This document shows, in pieces, positions 1 through 5,650 of a stretch of DNA of 12,582 nt. A program made the translations under genes and the position numbers. Origin of the DNA: Paracoccaceae bacterium (lineage in GTDB: Bacteria; Pseudomonadota; Alphaproteobacteria; Rhodobacterales; Rhodobacteraceae); contig CABZJG010000030.1 in the NCBI GenBank assembly GCA_902525995.1, forward strand, positions 1-12,582. Direction: 5' to 3'. Numbering within the stretch: the first letter of the stretch is position 1; each line of letters opens with the position of its first letter. The notes beneath the pieces were generated by a model that ran no database searches, had not been told where the DNA came from, and worked only from the letters and a program-made list of their open reading frames with translations.

Positions 1-430
1 GCCGCCCGAAGAACGCGTTGCCCTGCGCCAACGCGACACCAAACCCGTCTTTGATGAATTGGAAACCTGGCTGGATGCCCAGCTGAACCGCATCTCGGGC
101 AAGTCAGAACTGGCCAAAGCCACCCGCTATGCCCTGGGCCGGATGAAGAAAATGCGCGGTTATCTGAACAACGGCTCACTGGAATTGGACAATAATTCTG
201 CTGAAAGGTCGATCCGCTGTGTCGCTTTGGGCCGAAAAAAATATCTCTTCGTCGGCTCCGAAGGCGGCGGCAAAGCCGCAGCTATCGCCTATACACTCAT
301 TGAGACCGCCAAGCTCAACGGTGTCGATCCCCAAGCCTAGCTCACATGGGTCCTTGCCCAAATCGCCGACCACAAAATCACACGTCTGGATGAGCTCCTC
401 CCGTGGCATTACGCTGCCCAAGCAGCGTAA
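1..430 (+). mobile_element. 3' remnant of an IS66-family insertion sequence
   Basis: The first 430 bases encode only the C-terminal part of an IS66-type transposase, so the element starts left of the window. A terminal inverted repeat would be expected shortly after the transposase stop. None is recognisable, and sequence that reads as a different, minus-strand gene begins within a few tens of bases. The right end therefore looks lost, which suggests an old, immobile remnant, although the exact junction (somewhere about 431-455) cannot be fixed without a relative for comparison. Confidence 0.75.
2..430 (+). pseudogene. IS66-family transposase, C-terminal part, interrupted by an amber stop
   Basis: The frame is open from the left edge and reads PPEERVALRQRDTKP, then the IS66 hallmarks LDNNSAERSIR, GRKKYLFVGSEGGG and AAIAYTLIETAKLNGVDPQA. 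A TAG stop follows at 338-340. In the same frame it continues as LTWVLAQIADHKITRLDELLPWHYA up to a TAA at 428-430, which is the usual IS66 C-terminal domain. Family members normally have PQAWLxxVL here, so the TAG sits exactly where a conserved Trp (TGG) belongs and a single G-to-A change explains it. The protein made would lack about 30 C-terminal residues. The family call is firm. Loss of function is inferred, because readthrough or retained activity of the truncated form cannot be excluded. Confidence 0.85.
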
Positions 431-693
431 CTGAACCCACCGATCCGTGCCAGAGCACCCAGACCAAACGGGTACGATAAAATGGGCTTGATGGCAGCCA
501 TATCGCCTTTTGTAACGCTGGGTATCATGGCTCGTGATAGCCTTACGCTCGCAGTAGAAATTTTCACGGCAAGCCTGTCACGCTCATAAGAGTAGCTGGT
601 TTTACTATATAGCAGGCTCCCTAAAAATACTAAAACACCGCCAATTACAAAGAGTATCAGAAATGTTTGCAGAGGGAGTTTTAGCCGTCTCAT
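409..693 (-). pseudogene. Truncated one-TM membrane protein, probable sensor N-terminus
   Basis: The ATG at 693 lies 4 bases after the stop of the DUF6969-like gene, so the two are probably co-transcribed. The protein begins MRRLKLPLQTF and has one hydrophobic segment (about residues 8-30, LILFVIGGVLVFLGSLL). A polar region that would be extracytoplasmic follows (YSYERDRLAVKISTASVRLSRAMIPSVTKGDMAAIKPIL). This layout is common at the start of sensor kinases and adenylate or diguanylate cyclases, but no catalytic domain is left. After about residue 83 the reading frame enters the IS66 remnant and ends in the complement of the transposase 3' end, so the original C-terminus has been replaced. The specific family is not recognised; a small intact membrane protein is a less likely alternative. 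Confidence 0.5.
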
Positions 694-697
694 AAAG

Positions 698-1333
698 TCA
701 AAACTTCATTTCACAAATGCGGTCAATCTGTTTGTCTTCTAGGTAAGAAGCGCGCTCTGAAGCCGACATTTTGCCTAAAAATACATCGCGGTTTTGCAAG
801 AGTTTAAGAATTTCATCTTTGAATTCGCGTAAAAGAGCTCCGAGCCATATATCAAGCAATCTTGCGGGTGAGTTCTCGGTGGTCTCAAAGTGATTGAGCG
901 CCGTTACCAGCAGGCTCGCATCGCGCATGTATTCATTTGTCGCCCATGCATTCGGAACAAAAAAACCGCTCAAATCACCTTCACTGTCCAACTCGATTGC
1001 AATGAGATGTGTCGGTTTCATAGAGGCGGGATCATTAAAATGCTGCGGACCCGCATAAAGATGGAAGTGCCCTTTAGTGGCGGCCCGTTTCTCGCCGCGA
1101 GAATGAAAGTGAAAAAACCACCGATATCCTCGGTCAGAGCTTCCTGCATCTTGCTCTTTCGGTATCCGCAGGTCTTCGGAATTTGGCAATAAAGAATAAA
1201 CTGACGTTTGTGTCTGTACCATATAGTCAGAGCAATCTTCCAAAAAATTTTGAACACCACCAAAATTATCGAAAATGGTGCTAAATGAGCAATTCTTGCA
1301 TAAGGCCAACCGTTCTTCGAAAAAGTGCGTCAC
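698..1333 (-). CDS. DUF6969-like protein of unknown function
   Basis: This is a 211-residue soluble protein with no signal peptide. The core reads YRWFFHFHSRGE (70-81), GHFHLYAG (88-95), THLIAIELDSEG (108-119) and FFVPNAWATNEY (124-135), which I recognise as the pattern of the uncharacterised DUF6969 family, although only by eye. The paired HFH motifs put His75, His77, His89 and His91 close together and could bind a metal. A CKNC (Cys12-Cys15) lies near the N-terminus. The frame is open further upstream to 1483, but that part is the antisense-free shadow of the neighbouring Cys-repeat gene. The GTG at 1333 is preferred because GAGGT sits 8 bases before it (minus strand). It lies 71 bases downstream of the Cys-rich gene and 4 bases upstream of the truncated membrane gene, so an operon is likely. 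The function is unknown. Confidence 0.65.
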   Translation of the reverse strand: MTHFFEERLALCKNCSFSTIFDNFGGVQNFLEDCSDYMVQTQTSVYSLLPNSEDLRIPKEQDAGSSDRGYRWFFHFHSRGEKRAATKGHFHLYAGPQHFNDPASMKPTHLIAIELDSEGDLSGFFVPNAWATNEYMRDASLLVTALNHFETTENSPARLLDIWLGALLREFKDEILKLLQNRDVFLGKMSASERASYLEDKQIDRICEMKF

Positions 1334-1404
1334 AGGGTCTACCTCGGTGCAATCAACGAAATTGTAATAAATTAGGAAATGGATGACCTCCCATGATAAA
1401 GTCG

Positions 1405-1950
1405 TTAATGGCTTGCACAGCAGGTACTTGAACAACAGGAGCTTGCACAGCAGGTGCTTGAGCAACACGAGCTTGCACAGCACTTACTTGAGCAACACGA
1501 GCTTGCGCAACACCCTTCCTTAGCAAACAGAACCTGAGCATCTTCCATGTGGGATTCTCGCAAAATCCCATCTCTCTTGTGAACAACGCTCTGAAATACA
1601 GTCCAATATTCGTCAACCGAAGCGACCATATAGTCTACATCAACAAGCTTGCCTTCTGTATCCTCAAAGTCGGCACATGAGACGTAGAAGGTATTTGCAA
1701 CCAAAGAAATGTTGGTGTGTAAAGTTTTAAATTTTGCACTTATGTAATCGCCCTTTATGGGATCAAATATAAGGTGCCGTCCATTGATTGCGGTGACATC
1801 TATATACTCAAGCATTGCAGCTTGTACCGCTTCTCGTGTCTCACCATCACCGCTTTGGGCGGCTGTTGCCGGGCGAACGCCGGATTTTGCAATATGAAAT
1901 AGAATTGGAACTGCAGCAAGTTTGGCGACTTCTCGTCTAGAAAACTTCAT
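1405..1950 (-). CDS. Tat-exported protein with a C-terminal CC-pentad (Cys-rich) repeat tail
   Basis: The protein has 181 residues. The N-terminus MKFSRREVAKLAAVPILF resembles a twin-arginine signal (SRREVAK), with a possible cleavage after ATA at about residue 30. A globular part (about 36-135) follows, including EAVQAAMLEYIDVTAINGRH, NTFYVSCADFED and DEYWTVFQSVVHKRDG; I do not recognise its family by function. Residues 147-180 are a perfectly phased tail of seven pentads, alternating CCASS and CCSS(K/T) and ending CCASH, with 14 cysteines; only Cys92 lies outside it. A Tat signal would allow folding and possible metal loading before export. Metal binding (metallothionein-like), surface cross-linking or a modified-peptide role are all inference. 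GGGGG precedes the ATG by about 5 bases. It is the first gene of the minus-strand group, 354 bases downstream of znuA. Confidence 0.8.
   Translation of the reverse strand: MKFSRREVAKLAAVPILFHIAKSGVRPATAAQSGDGETREAVQAAMLEYIDVTAINGRHLIFDPIKGDYISAKFKTLHTNISLVANTFYVSCADFEDTEGKLVDVDYMVASVDEYWTVFQSVVHKRDGILRESHMEDAQVLFAKEGCCASSCCSSKCCASSCCSSTCCASSCCSSTCCASH
1411..1512 (-). repeat. 30-bp in-frame tandem repeat encoding the Cys tail
   Basis: Three 30-base units (1411-1440, 1441-1470, 1471-1500) and a partial fourth (1501-1512) share the core gcttgcacagca / cttgarcaacasga as written on the plus strand. Each unit encodes ten residues (SCCSSxCCAS on the minus strand). The unit length is a multiple of three, so copy-number change would keep the frame open. 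The first two units differ at only a few bases, consistent with recent slippage or unequal recombination. Confidence 0.9.
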
Positions 1951-2304
1951 TATGCCCCCATCAAGTTAAACTAAGTTAACATGGTGTGTACGCACGACCA
2001 TGGATCTATATTGAAAAAGAGTAATGAAATGAGAACATTATGCTATAGATGCTTTTGGGTAATAAACACCTCAAGAGCGTCTCAGGTTTAGAAGTTCGAC
2101 AGTCAATTATAACATGACGTATCAAAGCATACTGGCAAAGGTTATATTCGTTTACCCACAAACCGGGCGCTTAGATCGTGTCTTTCAAAAAAGTGCAGAT
2201 GTTAATTTTGCGCAAACTAAAACTATTTTGGGGTGCAAATTTAAGCCTTGAAAGGAACCGCGTCAGTTTTGAACGCGGTTCCTCATTAATTGCAGATCAG
2301 AGAT
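1951..2304. other. Gene-free spacer between znuA and the Cys-rich gene
   Basis: No convincing gene is present in these 354 bases. The plus-strand reading frame that begins at 2178 runs through znuA antisense and resembles nothing. The spacer does hold the hairpin after znuA (2254-2282), a degenerate Zur-box-like sequence (2102-2118) and two imperfect inverted repeats close to the start of the Cys-rich gene (1965-1980 and 1981-2001). The minus-strand promoter of the Cys-rich gene must lie here if it is not read through from znuA, but no clear -35/-10 pair stands out. Confidence 0.6.
2254..2282 (-). terminator. Hairpin downstream of znuA, probable terminator
   Basis: A perfect 10-bp stem (GGAACCGCGT / ACGCGGTTCC) encloses a 9-base loop, 22 bases after the znuA stop. 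On the minus strand the stem is followed by TTTC, so the T tract is short. The position and stem strength suggest an intrinsic terminator for znuA, possibly leaky. Confidence 0.65.
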
Positions 2305-3327
2305 TTAAAGGCAATCCGAAAGCGCTTTTGCAAGATTGCGAAGCGTTTGGAAATACAGTGTCTTACCCTCGTCTAAACCCACACCAAGTGGATCGAGAAT
2401 GCCCATTTTTACCTCAGATCCGTTTGTCACTGCGGCAACGATGTTTGGATTGTATTGCGGCTCTGAAAGAACACAGAAAATACTTTGCTCGTTAATTCGG
2501 CTCTGGATCTCTGCAATCCGTGCGGGGCTAGGATCTCTTGCATCAGAAAGCGAAATTGCCCCGGCAGCGTAAAAATTGAAAGCCTCTTCGAAATATTGAT
2601 ACGCATCATGGAAGACAATGAAATTGCGACCTTGGAGTGGAGCAAGTATTCCGTCAATTTCGGTGGCAAGATCAAGCAGTTCCTTCTGCCCGGCGGCTGC
2701 ATTTAATTTGTATTGGCCTGCATTTTCCGGATCGGCTGCGGACAGCGCTTCGGCAATAGCATTTAACCATATCGCTGCGTTGTCCGGCGATAGCCAGGCA
2801 TGGGGGTCATCTCCATCATGATTGTGCCCGTGATGGTCATCATGCCCGTCGTGGTCATCATGCCCGTCGTGGTCGTCATGCCCGTCGTGGTCATCATGTC
2901 CGTCGTGATCGTCATGCCCGTCGTGGTCATCATGCCCGTCATGATCATCATGGTCTGCATGCTCTTCAAACAAGGCCCCTTGGCGGAAGGGTAATTTGAG
3001 GGTTCCTTCTACCTCAAAAAGTTCGGTTACAATCGCATCTTCTGCCAATGTCTCTATTGCCTTTTCCAGCCAAGGCGTTAGGCTGTGACTTACCCAAAAT
3101 ACAAGATCAGAGTTTTGTAAAGCTGCTGCTTCTGAGGGCCGAAGATTGTACTCATGTGGGCTTGCGCCGGGGGGAATAATGAGATCTGGAGTTCCAACAC
3201 CTTCCATCACGCGGGCCACCAATGAATGCACTGGTGCAATATCAACCGCCACTTGGGGGGCTTCGGCTAAACCCATCCCCGCGACAAGAGAGATAGTCGA
3301 AGAAAGAGCAAAGGTTTTTCTAGACAT
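2305..3327 (-). CDS. znuA: Zinc ABC transporter, periplasmic zinc-binding protein ZnuA
   Basis: ZnuA captures Zn2+ in the periplasm and hands it to the ZnuBC permease. The 340-residue protein starts with a signal peptide (about 1-22, ending GLAEA). The expected ligands are visible: His58 (GASPHEYNLRPS), His176 (DDPHAWLSP), His240 (FHDAYQYF) and Asp312 (LDPLG). Cys285 and Cys339 can form the disulfide typical of ZnuA. Between the first two ligands lies a His/Asp-rich loop (123-174) built from six perfect HDDHDG repeats, a seventh HDDHHG and HNHDGDD; such loops are known in ZnuA but this one is long and very regular. GAGG precedes the ATG by 6 bases. Transcription diverges from zur-znuCB across a Zur palindrome, so repression by zinc-loaded Zur is expected. 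Confidence 0.95.
   Translation of the reverse strand: MSRKTFALSSTISLVAGMGLAEAPQVAVDIAPVHSLVARVMEGVGTPDLIIPPGASPHEYNLRPSEAAALQNSDLVFWVSHSLTPWLEKAIETLAEDAIVTELFEVEGTLKLPFRQGALFEEHADHDDHDGHDDHDGHDDHDGHDDHDGHDDHDGHDDHDGHDDHHGHNHDGDDPHAWLSPDNAAIWLNAIAEALSAADPENAGQYKLNAAAGQKELLDLATEIDGILAPLQGRNFIVFHDAYQYFEEAFNFYAAGAISLSDARDPSPARIAEIQSRINEQSIFCVLSEPQYNPNIVAAVTNGSEVKMGILDPLGVGLDEGKTLYFQTLRNLAKALSDCL
2827..2952 (-). repeat. 18-bp tandem repeat encoding the ZnuA HDDHDG loop
   Basis: Seven consecutive 18-base units encode HDDHDG six times and HDDHHG once (ZnuA residues 126-167). The units are nearly identical at DNA level, varying mainly in cat/cac and gat/gac choices. The near-identity implies recent expansion. 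The length is in frame, so copy-number variants would still make a full ZnuA. Confidence 0.9.
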
Positions 3328-3339
3328 TTTTAGCCTCGC

Positions 3340-3359
3340 GTGATTTTATAACATCACGT
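3340..3359. promoter_or_regulatory. Zur box in the znuA / zur-znuCB divergent promoter
   Basis: The core GTGATTTTATAACATCAC (3341-3358) is an inverted repeat with one mismatched base pair around a central TTATAA; flanking C and G extend the symmetry by one pair. The TTATAACAT half matches the known Zur-box signature in proteobacteria. It lies in the 54-base spacer between znuA and zur, 12 bases from the znuA start and 22 from the zur start, so one bound Zur dimer pair could shut off both promoters and autoregulate zur. The assignment follows from sequence plus context. Confidence 0.85.
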
Positions 3360-3381
3360 TTGATACGAAAGGTTTTTCGAT

Positions 3382-3900
3382 TTGGCAAGAGCTAATAAGG
3401 CGATTAAAAATACATCATCTGTCAATGTAGGTTTCGAAGCGCATGACCATACTGCCTGCGTGCAAACTGCTCTTCAGGCTGCAGAAGCGCATTGTGCCGC
3501 CAAGGGACTTCGCTTCACACCCGTTCGTCGAAGGACTTTAGAAATTCTGCTCCAAGAGCACCGCGCGCTTGGGGCTTATGATTTGCTTAAAAGTCTTAGT
3601 GCCTCGGGCTTTGGCTCGCAGCCACCAGTGGCCTACAGAGCTATAGATTTTCTGGTTAAAAATGGGTTTGCTCACAAGGTTGAAAAGCTGAATGCATTTA
3701 TCGCCTGCAACCACCCGGGTGCATCCCATTCACCTGCATTTATGATTTGTCGCAGTTGTGATGTGGTGGTTGAGGGAATGTCTGGTCCGGCGCGTGGCAT
3801 GATCGGCAAAGCCGCAAACGAAGTCGGTTTTAAAATTGAGAAAAGCATTATCGAGGTCGAGGGCATCTGTGGCTCTTGCGCTGAGCAAGCAAGCGCGTGA
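3382..3900 (+). CDS. zur: Zinc uptake regulator Zur (Fur family)
   Basis: Zur binds DNA when loaded with zinc and represses zinc-uptake genes. The 172-residue protein has the winged-helix part KGLRFTPVRRRTLEILLQEH (41-60) and GSQPPVAYRAIDFL (78-91), followed by the metal-binding part: Cys109 and His111 (ACNHPGASH), Cys123/Cys126 (CRSC) and Cys163/Cys166 (CGSC); the two CxxC pairs form the structural zinc site. An HDHTAC motif lies at 21-26. The start is TTG at 3382, with GAAAGG 9 bases upstream; no ATG occurs in frame before the DNA-binding domain. A GTG at residue 27 would remove HDHTAC and is less likely. The stop overlaps the znuC start (GTGA), so zur is the first gene of zur-znuC-znuB. 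Confidence 0.92.
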   Translation: MARANKAIKNTSSVNVGFEAHDHTACVQTALQAAEAHCAAKGLRFTPVRRRTLEILLQEHRALGAYDLLKSLSASGFGSQPPVAYRAIDFLVKNGFAHKVEKLNAFIACNHPGASHSPAFMICRSCDVVVEGMSGPARGMIGKAANEVGFKIEKSIIEVEGICGSCAEQASA

Positions 3901-4649
3901 GCCTGATTGAATTAAAAGATCTGAGCGTTGCATACGGCTCTAGTGAGGTTTTAAGTGACGTTTCTCTGACGGTAAATCAGGGCGAAATTCTTACCATAGT
4001 GGGCCCAAATGGATCGGGGAAAACTACGCTTTTTCGTGCGCTGATTGGATCAGTCAAGCCATCGTCTGGATGGATCATTCGCGACAAAGATCTAAAAATT
4101 GGATATGTGCCTCAAAGGCTTCATATCGGAACCACTTTACCAATTACAGTAGAGCGTTTTTTGCGCATTCAAAAGAATAATGCTCAGATTTCCTGTCAGC
4201 AAGCTTTGGAAAAGGCTGGAATTCAGGAGCTTGCACAAAAACAGGTATCTGACTTATCCGGAGGGCAGTTCCAAAGAGTGATGCTGGCAAGTGCTTTGTT
4301 AGCCGAACCCAACCTATTATTGCTGGATGAGGCAACGCAAGGGCTTGACCAACTTGGGTCTGCAGATTTTTACCGCCAAATCGAAAAGGTTCGCACAGAA
4401 ACCAACTGCGCGGTTATTATGATCAGTCACGAGTTACATGTTGTGATGAGTACGTCAGACCGTGTTATCTGCCTGAATGGACATATCTGCTGCGAAGGCA
4501 CGCCTGAAATCGTGACATCTGACCCCGAGTACCACGCGCTATTCGGGACCGGGACAGATGGTCAGCTTGCCTTATATCGGCATCATCATAATCATGTGCA
4601 TGATGAAAATTGCAGCCACGATCATTCAGAAGTAGCGGAGCAAAAATGA
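3897..4649 (+). CDS. znuC: Zinc ABC transporter, ATP-binding protein ZnuC
   Basis: ZnuC powers zinc import through ZnuB. The 250-residue protein has all ABC ATPase motifs: Walker A GPNGSGKTT (36-44), Q-loop region VPQR (71-74), signature LSGGQ (120-124), Walker B LLLLDE (140-145) and the switch His178 (ISHELH). The GTG start overlaps the zur stop, and its own stop overlaps the znuB start (ATGA), so the three proteins are translationally coupled. The C-terminus carries a His-rich tail (RHHHNHVHDENCSHDHS, about 228-244) beyond the ABC fold. Such tails occur in some ZnuC proteins and may sense or buffer zinc, but that is inference. Confidence 0.95.
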   Translation: MSLIELKDLSVAYGSSEVLSDVSLTVNQGEILTIVGPNGSGKTTLFRALIGSVKPSSGWIIRDKDLKIGYVPQRLHIGTTLPITVERFLRIQKNNAQISCQQALEKAGIQELAQKQVSDLSGGQFQRVMLASALLAEPNLLLLDEATQGLDQLGSADFYRQIEKVRTETNCAVIMISHELHVVMSTSDRVICLNGHICCEGTPEIVTSDPEYHALFGTGTDGQLALYRHHHNHVHDENCSHDHSEVAEQK

Positions 4650-5443
4650 GCTTGCTTGATGATTTTATGGTTCGGGCCATATTGGCAGGCGTAGGCGTGG
4701 CCATTGCTGCGGCTCCTTTGGGCAGCTTTATCGTCTGGCGGCGTATGGTCTATTTTGGGGATGCAACATCCCATGCGTCCATTCTTGGCGTTGCTCTGTC
4801 TCTTGCACTAGAGTTGTCAGTGTTCTTGGGTGTTGTGACGGTGGCATTGGTCATGGCAATAGCTGTCACGCTGCTCTCTCGGCGTGAATACGCAATGGAG
4901 ATTTTATTGGGGGTTCTTTCCTACAGCGCTTTGGCTTTTGGGTTGGTGGCCGTTTCCTTTATTTCGGGCGTAAGGATTGATTTGATGGCATATTTGTTCG
5001 GCGACATTCTGGCGGTGTCGCGGGCGGATCTTGCAGTTATATGGCTTGGCGCGCTGGCGGTTATTGGGCTGATCGCTTTCCGATGGAAAGCACTGCTCAT
5101 GTCGACGCTCAGTGAAGAGTTGGCCCACGCAAATAAGATTGATCCCAAACGCGAACAATTGATCCTGACGCTGACACTTGCAATCACCGTGGCTTTGGCC
5201 ATCAAGGTTGTCGGGGCTTTATTGATTGCCGCGATGTTAATCATACCAGCCGCCGCGGCCCGCCCGATATCACGAACACCGGAAATGATGGCAGTTATCG
5301 CAGCAACAATCGGCAGTGGCTCAGCCGTTGCCGGGCTTTGGTTAGCCTATCTCATCGACACGCCTGCTGGGCCATCTATTGTATGCGTATCGGCACTCAG
5401 CTTTGCTGCAACCAACCTTTTAAGCCTAGCCAATAAGCAGTGA
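4646..5443 (+). CDS. znuB: Zinc ABC transporter, membrane permease ZnuB
   Basis: ZnuB forms the channel of the zinc importer. The 265-residue protein starts MSLLDDFMVRAILAGVGVAIAAAPLGSFIVWRRMVYFGDATSHASILGVAL, the typical start of the ABC-3 permease family, and has about eight hydrophobic segments. LMAYLFGDILAVS and KVVGALLIAAMLIIPAAAARP are characteristic of metal permeases of this family. The frame is open further upstream, but the ATG at 4646 is chosen because it gives the family N-terminus, overlaps the znuC stop (ATGA) and has GGAG 5 bases before it. Tandem stops TGA-TAA end the gene. It is the last gene of the operon. Confidence 0.95.
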   Translation: MSLLDDFMVRAILAGVGVAIAAAPLGSFIVWRRMVYFGDATSHASILGVALSLALELSVFLGVVTVALVMAIAVTLLSRREYAMEILLGVLSYSALAFGLVAVSFISGVRIDLMAYLFGDILAVSRADLAVIWLGALAVIGLIAFRWKALLMSTLSEELAHANKIDPKREQLILTLTLAITVALAIKVVGALLIAAMLIIPAAAARPISRTPEMMAVIAATIGSGSAVAGLWLAYLIDTPAGPSIVCVSALSFAATNLLSLANKQ

Positions 5444-5650
5444 TAAAGACTTTCTGATTTTTGCTCTCAGGTCGAGCTTTAAGGTCACAGAAGACATCTT
5501 TGACCCTGTGATAGGCTGCGAAAAGGCACCGTAAATAACTCGGATTATGAGGTGCAATATTCACAAGGTATCGATCTGTTCGGGAATGCTATCTAAGGTT
5601 ATTGCCTTCTTTGAATTGTGTATTATGGTCGTTAAAAAAGGGAAAATCAT

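Noticed and set aside
1334..1483. N-terminal extension of the DUF6969-like frame (MLCKLVLLKHLLCKLLLFKYLLCK...)
   Set aside because: It is the Cys-repeat DNA read in another frame; the GTG at 1333 with GAGGT upstream is a better start.
1411..1512. CRISPR-like impression of regular short repeats here and at 2827-2952
   Set aside because: Units are contiguous with no unique spacers and are in-frame coding repeats.
2178..2495. Plus-strand 105-codon frame overlapping the znuA 3' end
   Set aside because: Mostly antisense to znuA and it includes the znuA terminator hairpin; no recognisable protein and no ribosome site.
2763..2994. Low-complexity frames (MTTTGM..., VVIMPVV...) on both strands
   Set aside because: Shadows of the 18-bp ZnuA repeat in other frames.
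5444..5650. Possible terminator or promoter between znuB and the RND gene (TCACAG...CTGTGA at 5485-5511; TATTAT near 5624)
   Set aside because: The stem is 6 bp with a 15-base loop and no T tract, and no -35 box sits at proper spacing; nothing firm can be claimed.
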